NCBI GenBank assembly: GCA_964584775.1
Contig: CAZPBC010000069.1
Coordinates: 1-6,298, forward strand
DNA from: CAZPBC01 sp964584775
GTDB taxonomy: Bacteria > Chlamydiota > Chlamydiia > Chlamydiales > SLFE01
DNA: 6,298 nt
Reading direction: 5' to 3'
Of the stretch, positions 1 to 5,511 are shown one piece after another. The notes beneath the pieces are model-generated. The model was not told the DNA's origin. It worked only from the letters and a program-made list of their open reading frames with translations, and searched no databases. Position numbers and translations under genes: made by a program. Position 1 is the stretch's first letter. Each line of letters starts with the position of its first letter.

Positions 1-639
1 AATGGGATCGCCAAGAAAGACGCGGTACTTTTCATTTTTATCGAGCTTGTTTGTGACCTCAAAGAGCTTATCTTCCATTTCTTGGATTTCCCACTCTGAA
101 AATCTCAAGTCTTCTTCAGTCACCTCGATCTCTTCCTGAGTCTCTGGGACTGAAGGCTTTGAGATTGCTCGGCTGACTTGGCAGTAGACGCAGTTGCAGC
201 CTTCAACAGGAGGATCGACAATCTCAACTTCTTCGGGGGCAAGGAGTTTGGCAATATGGGCCACTTTGTCCAGAAGCTCCGGGGGAAGTTCGGGGAGGTT
301 AGATTGACTCGGGTTGTGTTTCATGGATCCCGAGAGTCCTTCCATGGCGTTCATAGAGAAGTCGAATGGAGAGTCTTTCCCACTGCCCATATCGAAGCTA
401 AAGCCCGATGAACTGGGTTCAGTTTCTGAAACTTCTTCATCCTTAGCGAGGTAAGCACTGTGATAAGAGAAGATCTCCTCTAAATCTGCTTCGTTGAGGC
501 CAGGAATTTGGACCTGTTCGCCATCATTCAGCTCGACAACCAGATGATCTTCTTTAAGAAAAAGGGCCTTCACATGCTTCCACAAAGTAGAAACATACGG
601 TGGAATCACGAGTTTTTTTTCATCGATCTCTTTCTTCAT
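1..639 (-). CDS. Hypothetical CxCxxC protein, partial (C-terminus beyond the left edge)
   Basis: The minus strand is open without a stop from an ATG at 639 to base 1, giving 213 residues starting MKKEIDEKKLVIPPYV; the C-terminus lies outside the window. I do not recognise a named family. The protein looks soluble: no signal peptide or membrane segment is visible. A basic, hydrophobic N-terminal part is followed by a Ser/Gly/Met-rich linker (about residues 82-115). Next come a Pro/Leu-rich stretch, a C148-x-C150-x2-C153 cluster that could bind a metal, and an acidic, helix-prone segment rich in Glu. It is transcribed divergently from the PIN-PhoH gene and shares its CIRCE-containing control region. 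The start is uncertain. At 639 the AGGGG Shine-Dalgarno-like run sits only 1 nt from ATG. An in-frame ATG at 693 would add 18 residues beginning MRVLISLTG, but it lies inside the CIRCE. A run of eight A residues covers codons 7-9. That this is coding is fairly sure; its function is unknown. Confidence 0.8.
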   Translation of the reverse strand, partial: MKKEIDEKKLVIPPYVSTLWKHVKALFLKEDHLVVELNDGEQVQIPGLNEADLEEIFSYHSAYLAKDEEVSETEPSSSGFSFDMGSGKDSPFDFSMNAMEGLSGSMKHNPSQSNLPELPPELLDKVAHIAKLLAPEEVEIVDPPVEGCNCVYCQVSRAISKPSVPETQEEIEVTEEDLRFSEWEIQEMEDKLFEVTNKLDKNEKYRVFLGDPI

Positions 640-645
640 ACCCCT

Positions 646-675
646 ATGATAGACCTCAGATTTGATTCCTGTCAA
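646..675 (-). promoter_or_regulatory. Candidate sigma70-type promoter for the leftward gene
   Basis: On the minus strand a perfect -35 TTGACA (675-670) is followed after 18 nt by TATCAT (651-646), one mismatch from TATAAT. The CIRCE begins 5 bp upstream of the -35. Transcription would start close to base 639, at the annotated ATG. The message would then be leaderless, or the true start or promoter is different. The box match is good, but this geometry lowers confidence. Confidence 0.45.
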
Positions 676-680
676 TGAAA

Positions 681-707
681 TTAGCACTCTCATTACCTGA
701 GTGCTGA
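681..707. promoter_or_regulatory. CIRCE operator (predicted HrcA-binding site)
   Basis: The left arm TTAGCACTC (681-689), a 9-nt spacer (690-698) and the right arm GAGTGCTGA (699-707) match the CIRCE consensus TTAGCACTC-N9-GAGTGCTAA at 17 of 18 arm positions with exact spacing; the only change is A to G at 706. CIRCE is the operator of the heat-shock repressor HrcA, usually found before hrcA-grpE-dnaK or groESL. Here it lies between a divergent CxCxxC protein gene and a PIN-PhoH gene. It is 5 bp upstream of a minus-strand TTGACA and 80 bp upstream of the phoH start, so either or both genes may be controlled. A T6 run (709-714) follows, but with divergent flanking genes a terminator is not expected. 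Confidence 0.85.
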
Positions 708-732
708 ATTTTTTGGCTTTCTCAAATAATTA

Positions 733-763
733 TTGATACGTAGACTGCGTCCAGAGTCATAAT
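733..763 (+). promoter_or_regulatory. Candidate promoter for the PIN-PhoH gene
   Basis: TTGATA (733-738) and CATAAT (758-763) are near-consensus -35 and -10 boxes with a long 19-nt spacer. Transcription from about 770 would leave a short leader carrying the strong Shine-Dalgarno at 774-780. The -10 box lies between two inverted heptamers, TACGTAG (737-743) and CTACGTA (768-774). An alternative -10, TATGAT (645-650), would place the CIRCE inside the leader, as is usual for HrcA targets, but it lacks a good -35. Confidence 0.35.
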
Positions 764-773
764 ACTACTACGT

Positions 774-780
774 AAGGAGG
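774..780 (+). promoter_or_regulatory. Strong Shine-Dalgarno of the PIN-PhoH gene
   Basis: AAGGAGG is a full anti-16S match, 6 nt before the ATG at 787. It fixes the start, and it is the strongest ribosome binding site for an ATG start in the window. Confidence 0.85.
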
Positions 781-786
781 CCTGTC

Positions 787-2082
787 ATGAGAAAAACTTT
801 CGTTCTAGATACGAACGTTCTACTTCACGATCCTGAGGCCCTTGGCCGTTTCCCCGACAGCACGGTCGTCATCCCCCTCACAGTTTTAGAAGAGCTTGAT
901 AACATGAAGCGCTTGCCCAGCGAATTGGGGAAGAACGCTCGTGAGGTGGGGCGGCAGCTGGTCCTTCTTCGGAAGAGAGGCCAGGGTGACTATCACCAAG
1001 GACTTCACCTTGATAATGGCTCAGAGATCACCATCCAGATGGAGATCGACAAATCGGTCAATGGAGCTTTCGATATCTCCATCAATGACAATAAAATCCT
1101 CATGGCGGCCCTCTATCTCCAGAGAAAAGGGAAAAAAGTCATCTTTGTCTCTAAAGATATTGGCGCTCGGGTCAAGGCTGAAACCATTGGCTTGACATCC
1201 CAGGATTATGAAAACCTGAAGGTTTCTTACAATAACCTCTTTAAGGGAGTACGCCGTGTCGAGCTTCCGAAGCATGATATCGATCTCTTTTATAAAGATG
1301 GATCAATTCCCTTTAATGGTGATGAGTGTACCAACAACGAGTACCTCGTTCTCACAAGCCCAGAACACTCTTCGGCAGTGGGGAGGTACAGTGCAGAAAA
1401 AAAGGCTGTGGAGCCTCTACTGAATTTTGACGCCACATGGGGGATCCAGCCAAGGAACGTCGAGCAGCGGTGTGCTATGGATTCTCTGCTTCGAGACGAC
1501 ATTAAGCTCGTCACCCTGCTAGGGCCAGCTGGAACCGGAAAGACCCTTCTCTCTCTCGCTTGCGCTCTCCGCAAAGTTTTTGATGAGGGGGTTTACAGCA
1601 GAGTCTTGATTTCTAGGCCCATTGTCCCTCTCGGCCGCGACATCGGCTATCTGCCTGGCACAAAGGAAGAGAAGCTCATGAGCTGGATGCAGCCGATCTA
1701 TGACAACTTAGAGTATGTCTGCAACACGACAGGGCAGGGGAATACAGATACCCTGGACTGGGTGCTCGATAGCGATAAGATAGAGATGGAGGCTGTCACC
1801 TACATCCGCGGCCGCTCGCTTCCAAAGATGTTCTTCATCATTGACGAAGCACAGAATCTCACCCCTCACGAGGTGAAGACGATCATTTCACGGGCAGGGG
1901 ATGGCACAAAAGTGATCCTGGCGGGAGATCCCACACAGATTGACAACCCCTATCTTGACAAGGACTCCAATGGGCTGACCTTTACCGTCGACAAGTTTCA
2001 AGGCCAGAAGCTCTTTTCGCAGATCTTTTTAGATAAGACGGAGCGGTCGGAGCTCGCGAAGATAGCGGCTGAGGTGATGTAA
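787..2082 (+). CDS. PhoH family ATPase with N-terminal PIN nuclease domain (PhoH2/YlaK type)
   Basis: This 431-residue protein has the full length and two-domain layout of PhoH2/YlaK proteins. Family members are described as coupling a PIN-type RNase to an ATP-driven helicase-like PhoH module. The N-terminal PIN domain (about residues 3-140) opens FVLDTNVLLHDP and keeps likely metal-binding acids D8, E35/E36, D101 (in NDNKI) and D124 (in SKD). The PhoH domain (about 220-425) has Walker A GPAGTGKT (246-253), the conserved SRPIVPLGRDIGYLPG segment (276-291), Walker B IIDEAQNL (351-358) and the sensor motif GDPTQID (380-386). No signal peptide is present, so it is cytosolic. The start is fixed by the canonical N-terminus and AAGGAGG. 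The gene stands alone on its strand, divergent from the CxCxxC gene, with a CIRCE upstream that suggests heat-shock control. Family and intact motifs are near certain; the RNA substrate is unknown. No antitoxin-like ORF precedes it on the same strand. Confidence 0.95.
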   Translation: MRKTFVLDTNVLLHDPEALGRFPDSTVVIPLTVLEELDNMKRLPSELGKNAREVGRQLVLLRKRGQGDYHQGLHLDNGSEITIQMEIDKSVNGAFDISINDNKILMAALYLQRKGKKVIFVSKDIGARVKAETIGLTSQDYENLKVSYNNLFKGVRRVELPKHDIDLFYKDGSIPFNGDECTNNEYLVLTSPEHSSAVGRYSAEKKAVEPLLNFDATWGIQPRNVEQRCAMDSLLRDDIKLVTLLGPAGTGKTLLSLACALRKVFDEGVYSRVLISRPIVPLGRDIGYLPGTKEEKLMSWMQPIYDNLEYVCNTTGQGNTDTLDWVLDSDKIEMEAVTYIRGRSLPKMFFIIDEAQNLTPHEVKTIISRAGDGTKVILAGDPTQIDNPYLDKDSNGLTFTVDKFQGQKLFSQIFLDKTERSELAKIAAEVM

Positions 2083-2401
2083 TATTCATGAATGTGTAGT
2101 TGGTGACTTCATCTTTTTCGATATTGAAGCACTCTTCTACACACCAGCTGTCCTGCAGCTCTGAGAGAGGGCAGTTTTGAGACCCAGTGTAGAGGTGAAT
2201 CTCTCCATCGGGTTGACTCAAGCACTCGCAAAACAGCTCTCTTACCATCTCTTTGACTTCCCGGATCGTCATCGTACGCTCAACGAAAAGCGTGTAAGAG
2301 CGGGTTGTCACTGTGAAAAGGCAGATTTTGACCCCACCTCCACAGGCCGCTCGATCTAAGAGATAATTTCCATACTCTGTTCTAATCATAGCCTTAATCA
2401 T
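1982..2401 (-). CDS. Cys-rich small hypothetical protein, possibly ubiquitin-like; tail antisense to the PhoH gene
   Basis: An open frame of 139 codons fills the gap between the PIN-PhoH and hprK genes on the opposite strand, and 106 codons lie outside any other gene. Residues 24-95 follow the ubiquitin fold order. There are two adjacent beta-like strands (VKICLFTVTT, RSYTLFVERT), then an amphipathic helix, TIREVKEMVRE, comparable with ubiquitin TIENVKAKIQD. Next come a strand GEIHLYTGS (66-74), a PLSEL turn and a last strand WCVEECFNI. There is no terminal Gly-Gly. Seven cysteines (20, 27, 58, 60, 76, 86, 90) precede the tail; no signal peptide is evident. Residues 107-139 are antisense to phoH and become Ser/Pro/Arg-rich, so the natural end may be nearer 2083. 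The start is M1 (2401) or M5 (2389); neither has a good Shine-Dalgarno, and an in-frame TAA lies at 2416-2414. Coding status is likely but unproven; the fold is inferred from pattern only. Confidence 0.55.
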   Translation of the reverse strand: MIKAMIRTEYGNYLLDRAACGGGVKICLFTVTTRSYTLFVERTMTIREVKEMVRELFCECLSQPDGEIHLYTGSQNCPLSELQDSWCVEECFNIEKDEVTNYTFMNITSPQPLSSRAPTAPSYLKRSAKRASGLETCRR

Positions 2402-2421
2402 ATTCAGGTAGGGTTAAGGCT
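2390..2421. repeat. 8-bp inverted repeat enclosing the start codon of the leftward Cys-rich ORF
   Basis: AGCCTTAA (2390-2397) and TTAAGGCT (2414-2421) are perfect inverted arms separated by 16 nt. The ATG at 2401-2399 lies in the loop. The alternative ATG (2389-2387) lies directly after the stem, with its AAGG inside the stem. This could be a repressor dyad or an mRNA hairpin that gates translation of the leftward ORF. No U-tract follows, so it is not a terminator. Confidence 0.5.
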
Positions 2422-2429
2422 GGATAAGG

Positions 2430-2439
2430 ACTATATAAA
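2430..2439. promoter_or_regulatory. AT-rich -10-like element between the leftward ORF and hprK
   Basis: The 94-nt gap 2402-2495 contains ACTATATAAA. It reads as TATAAA (2434-2439) toward hprK and as TATAGT (2435-2430) toward the Cys-rich ORF. I find no good -35 at 16-18 nt in either direction. A second option for hprK is TTGTTG (2457-2462) with CATAAA (2481-2486), but it would start transcription at the ATG. The operon promoter must lie near here because the upstream gene on that strand ends 413 nt away, but I cannot place it firmly. Confidence 0.25.
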
Positions 2440-2495
2440 ATTCCTTTAAAGTTGGGTTGTTGGAAAGTAGGACCTTAGGGCATAAATGTGGGTAA

Positions 2496-3422
2496 ATGTA
2501 TACAGTACAAAATTTATTTGATGAGCATGGGCAGAAGTTAGGTCTCGCCCTCGTCGCAGGTGTACGGGGGATGAGGAAGCGTTTACGCGCTCCTGAGGCA
2601 CACCGTCCTGGCTTAAGCCTGACGGGCTATCTTAAAAATCACACGCCGAAACGGATCCTGGTTTTTGGCCGCGTAGAGATGAACTACCTACGCGACCTCG
2701 AAAAGAAAGAGCGTGTGGCTCGCCTCTCAGATATCCTTCTAAAAAGTGAGACGCCCGCCGTGATTGTCGCCAGGCGCCTCCGAGTTCCTCCTGAGTTGCT
2801 AGACCTCTGTGAGGAGCGAGGGATTGCTCTTTTTCGCACATCGATGAAGACGATGAACCTCCTCAGCCATTTGACGCTCCTTCTGAACGGGGAGTTTGCT
2901 CCTGAGGTGACGATCCATGGAACGCTTGTTGAGGTGTTTGGGGTGGGTCTTCTGATTCAAGGGGACTCTTCTGTTGGGAAGAGTGAAGCTGCCCTTGGTC
3001 TTATCGAGCGTGGCCACCGTCTGATCACCGATGACGTCGTCAAGGTTAAGAAACGTGAGAATGGGCAACTCGAAGGGTATGGCCCAGAAATCACGAAGCA
3101 CCACATGGAGATCCGAGGAATTGGAATTATCAATGTGGCTCACCTGTATGGAGCGGTCTGTATCCGAAATAACAAAACCCTCGATGTCGTCGTCCAGTTA
3201 GAGAACTGGGATGAGGGACACTTTTACGACCGGGTCGGCACAGATGATAAATTCTGTGAGATCCTCGGTACCGATATTCCCCACTTAATTCTTCCTGTGA
3301 AACCTGGACGGGACGTCGTGCTTCTACTTGAAACGATCGCCCTGAATCACCGTTTGAAGGATATGGGATACAATTCTGCAAAAGAATTTAGGAAAAAACT
3401 TTTAGAAATGACTTCAAGGTAG
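2496..3422 (+). CDS. hprK: HPr kinase/phosphorylase
   Basis: HprK phosphorylates HPr on its regulatory serine with ATP and removes the phosphate by phosphorolysis; it is cytosolic and acts as a homohexamer in characterised members. At 308 residues the length is typical. The N-terminal domain (about 1-130) carries the usual RPGLSLTGY and KRILVFGRVE segments. The C-terminal catalytic domain opens with IHGTLVEVFG (H141) and has the P-loop GDSSVGKS (156-163), ITDD (177-180), the HprK signature MEIRGIGIINV (204-214) and the conserved end PVKPGRDVVLLLETIALNHRLKDMGYNSAKEF-like region (267-298). Nothing is missing, so both activities are expected. The ATG at 2496 has only a weak Shine-Dalgarno, but it gives the normal N-terminus, and the other nearby ATG (2486) is out of frame. 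It leads a three-gene operon with its substrate HPr, 5 nt downstream, and enzyme I. Confidence 0.96.
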   Translation: MYTVQNLFDEHGQKLGLALVAGVRGMRKRLRAPEAHRPGLSLTGYLKNHTPKRILVFGRVEMNYLRDLEKKERVARLSDILLKSETPAVIVARRLRVPPELLDLCEERGIALFRTSMKTMNLLSHLTLLLNGEFAPEVTIHGTLVEVFGVGLLIQGDSSVGKSEAALGLIERGHRLITDDVVKVKKRENGQLEGYGPEITKHHMEIRGIGIINVAHLYGAVCIRNNKTLDVVVQLENWDEGHFYDRVGTDDKFCEILGTDIPHLILPVKPGRDVVLLLETIALNHRLKDMGYNSAKEFRKKLLEMTSR

Positions 3423-3427
3423 ATGCC

Positions 3428-3706
3428 ATGCCCAGACTTGTGCAAAAAGTGAAAGTCAAAAACTCTCAAGGCCTTCACACTCGACCCTCAACAGCGATTG
3501 TGAAGCTGCTTCTCACGAGTAAAAGCGATGTTTTCTTTACTCATAAACGCGATACGATCAATGCCAAAAGTATTCTGAGTATCATGATGCTTGCTGCAAG
3601 GCGTAATGCATCGATCACCATTACTGTTGATGGAGAGGATGCTGAAGAGACGATGAGTAAACTTGTAGACGCTTTCGACAATCAGTTCGGGGAGGAGTAT
3701 CTTTGA
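3428..3706 (+). CDS. ptsH: Phosphocarrier protein HPr
   Basis: HPr is the small cytosolic phosphocarrier that accepts phosphate from enzyme I. This copy has 92 residues, close to the usual 85-90. The active-site loop GLHTRPS places the phospho-acceptor at H17 with R19 and P20; the usual form is HARPA, so Thr and Ser replace two alanines. The second landmark, NAKSILSIMML (45-55), places the HprK-target serine at S48, matching Ser46 of Bacillus HPr (LKSIMGVMSL). Both phosphorylation sites are therefore kept. The start at 3428 has AAGG (3416-3419) 8 nt upstream, inside the hprK end; a nearby ATG at 3423 is out of frame. The gene sits between hprK and ptsI in one transcription unit, and its last codons carry the ptsI ribosome binding site, which points to coupled translation. 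Confidence 0.96.
   Translation: MPRLVQKVKVKNSQGLHTRPSTAIVKLLLTSKSDVFFTHKRDTINAKSILSIMMLAARRNASITITVDGEDAEETMSKLVDAFDNQFGEEYL
3690..3706 (+). promoter_or_regulatory. Shine-Dalgarno and TTG start overlapping the ptsH stop
   Basis: GGGAGGAG within 3690-3697 lies 5-7 nt before a TTG at 3703-3705. The TTG overlaps the ptsH stop TGA (3704-3706) in a TTGA tetranucleotide. No in-frame ATG occurs until residue 93 of ptsI, so TTG is the only start that keeps the conserved enzyme I N-terminus. The arrangement suggests stop-restart coupling of HPr and enzyme I. Confidence 0.8.
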
Positions 3707-5475
3707 AAACGGGAGTCAAAGAAAAGACGCTTCAAGGGATTCCGATCAGTTATGGGATTTCGATAGGCAAGCTTGTCTACTTTGCTCATGAGGAAGAGGT
3801 TGTCGAAGAGTATGCGATCAAACAAAAAGAGGTCAAAGCTGAGATTGAACGGTTTGATCACGCGATCCAAAGCTCGAAGAAAGACCTTCTCCGTTTAAAA
3901 AAGTCTTTCGAAAAAGAGGGGCTCGTTGAGGCGGCAGCGATTCTCGATACTCAAATTCAAGTTTTAGACGATCCGCTAATGACCGACGAAGTTCGAGAAC
4001 AGGTTCGCACCGAAAAAAAGAACATTGAATACCTCTTTTCGCAGTGTGTGAACTGTTATGTCGAGCGTTTTGAACAGATGCGAGATCCCTTTTTTCGGGA
4101 AAGGGGACGCGATTTAATCGATATCGCTCGGCGTGTTTTGAGCTACCTCACTGCAGGTGGGAAAAAAAGTGTGGCAACGCTTTCAGAGGGAAGCGTCGTC
4201 TATTCACATGAGATCACCGCATCTGATGCTGCTGAAGCCGACCCGAAAAAAACGTTAGCCCTCATTTCAGATGAAGGGGGAGTCACCTCTCATGCTGCCA
4301 TCGTCGCCAAAGCGAAGGGGATTCCCTATATCGCAGGCGTGAGTCCGGATCACTTGAAAGAGGCAAGTGGAACGATCGTTGTGGTCGATGGAAGAGGGGG
4401 GAAGATCACTCTCTTTCCCAAACGTAAAACAGTCGATACCTTTCGCATGTTGCAGGCACAGCAAAAGGCGCTCTTCTCCAAACTCGAAGAGGGTTGTCAG
4501 GAAAAACCCGTGACGAAAGATGGGAAGAGTGTCACCCTTCTCGGCAATGTGGAGATGGTGAGTGAAATTGACCAGCTCCACCGTTTTGGAGGGGCCGGCG
4601 TGGGTCTCTACCGCTCAGAGTTTATCTATCTCACAAAACAGTGTTTTCCTTCTGAAGAAGAGCAGTACGAGATCTATTGCAATATTATTAAAAAAATGAA
4701 GGGGCTACCTTTAACCATCCGCACTTTCGATATTGGTGGGGATAAGTTTATCTGCCAGCAGCAAATCGAAGAGAGTTCAAATCCTTTTCTTGGTTGCCGA
4801 GCGATCCGCTTTCTTCTTCAGGAAAAAGAGATCTTCAAAGCGCAGCTACGCGCGATCTACCGCGCAAGCACTCTGGGGCCAGTGAGTCTGATGTTTCCTA
4901 TGATTTCGGACCTCTGTGAACTTCTTGAAGTGAAGGAGCTGATCAAAGAGGTACAAAAAGAGGTCTTCCCTAAAAAGAAAGACCGGAAAGACCTCCCCCT
5001 TGGGTGCATGATTGAGGTCCCTTCTGCAGTCATTACCGCTGACCTGATCGCTAAAGAGTGCGACTTCTTAGCCATCGGAACGAACGACCTTCTCCAGTAC
5101 CTGCTCGCAGTGGATCGAAGCAACAACAAGGTGAATAAACTCTACACACCGATGCAGCCAGCTTTGATCCGTAGCCTGGATCTGACTGTTCAGAGAGCGA
5201 AAGAAGGGGGGGCTACGGTCTCCCTTTGTGGAGAGGCCGCTGGCGATCCTCGCTTCACACCACTTCTCATCGGGCTGGGGGTGGATGCACTCTCTGTCTC
5301 TCTTAGAAATTTACCTCTCATCAAGAAAGCCATTCGACATGTCTCACACGAGCGTAGCCGTCAGCTTGCTAAAGAAGCGCTCGCTCTCTCCTGTGCGGAT
5401 GACATTAAAACACTTCTGGATGATGAACTGCTTAAAACCATGCCCAGTGAGTTTCACTCACTGACAATGCGTTAA
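3703..5475 (+). CDS. ptsI: PTS enzyme I (phosphoenolpyruvate-protein phosphotransferase)
   Basis: Enzyme I takes phosphate from PEP and passes it to HPr, the first step of the PTS; it is a cytosolic dimer. The 590 residues are slightly more than the usual 570-575. Order: N-terminal GIPISYGISIGK (12-23); the helical HPr-binding region (about 40-150); the phosphohistidine domain with H197 in GGVTSHAAIVAKAKGIPYIAG; and the C-terminal PEP-binding TIM barrel. The barrel keeps R304 (GLYRSEF), R340 (IRTFDIGGDK), E438 (MIEVPSA), N461-D462 (GTNDLLQY), R472 (DRSN) and the catalytic C509 (SLCGEAAGD). All catalytic residues are present, so it should be active. A short charged insert, PKKKDRKD (423-430), and a tail after about 565 explain the extra length. 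It starts with TTG, overlapping ptsH by 4 nt. No EII gene follows in the window, so the cluster may be mainly regulatory. Confidence 0.97.
   Translation: MKTGVKEKTLQGIPISYGISIGKLVYFAHEEEVVEEYAIKQKEVKAEIERFDHAIQSSKKDLLRLKKSFEKEGLVEAAAILDTQIQVLDDPLMTDEVREQVRTEKKNIEYLFSQCVNCYVERFEQMRDPFFRERGRDLIDIARRVLSYLTAGGKKSVATLSEGSVVYSHEITASDAAEADPKKTLALISDEGGVTSHAAIVAKAKGIPYIAGVSPDHLKEASGTIVVVDGRGGKITLFPKRKTVDTFRMLQAQQKALFSKLEEGCQEKPVTKDGKSVTLLGNVEMVSEIDQLHRFGGAGVGLYRSEFIYLTKQCFPSEEEQYEIYCNIIKKMKGLPLTIRTFDIGGDKFICQQQIEESSNPFLGCRAIRFLLQEKEIFKAQLRAIYRASTLGPVSLMFPMISDLCELLEVKELIKEVQKEVFPKKKDRKDLPLGCMIEVPSAVITADLIAKECDFLAIGTNDLLQYLLAVDRSNNKVNKLYTPMQPALIRSLDLTVQRAKEGGATVSLCGEAAGDPRFTPLLIGLGVDALSVSLRNLPLIKKAIRHVSHERSRQLAKEALALSCADDIKTLLDDELLKTMPSEFHSLTMR
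5445..5463. repeat. 7-bp hairpin at the 3' end of ptsI
   Basis: CAGTGAG (5445-5451), loop TTTCA, CTCACTG (5457-5463) form a perfect short stem over the last codons of ptsI. No T-run follows, so it is not a standard Rho-independent terminator. It might protect the PTS message 3' end, act as a Rho-aided or processing site before the caspase-like gene, or be chance within coding sequence. Confidence 0.4.
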
Positions 5476-5511
5476 TATAGGATACTGTACCCCTCATTTG
5501 GAGCTTAAATT

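Noticed and set aside
178..411. Plus-strand open frame of 77 codons
   Set aside because: It lies wholly antisense to the leftward CxCxxC gene, whose composition and motif look protein-like; no Shine-Dalgarno was seen.
681..714. Inverted repeat followed by T6, resembling a Rho-independent terminator on the plus strand
   Set aside because: The flanking genes are divergent, so no plus-strand gene ends here, and the arms match the CIRCE consensus too precisely. An attenuator role in a phoH leader cannot be fully excluded.
1290..1574. Antisense open frame of 94 codons inside the PIN-PhoH gene
   Set aside because: It overlaps the conserved phoH linker and Walker A region; Arg/Ser-rich composition is typical of a shadow frame.
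2084..2093. Perfect 10-bp palindrome ATTCATGAAT just after the phoH stop
   Set aside because: It is short, AT-rich, has no loop and no T-run, so it cannot act as a terminator; chance is likely.
2177..2359. Plus-strand 60-codon open frame in the gap after phoH
   Set aside because: It is antisense to the longer Cys-rich ORF, which has a better fold-like pattern; this frame shows no recognisable motif.
5461..5490. CTGACA with TACTGT as a promoter for the caspase-like gene
   Set aside because: The -10 is poor (3 of 6) and the -35 lies inside the ptsI end; co-transcription with ptsI is as likely.
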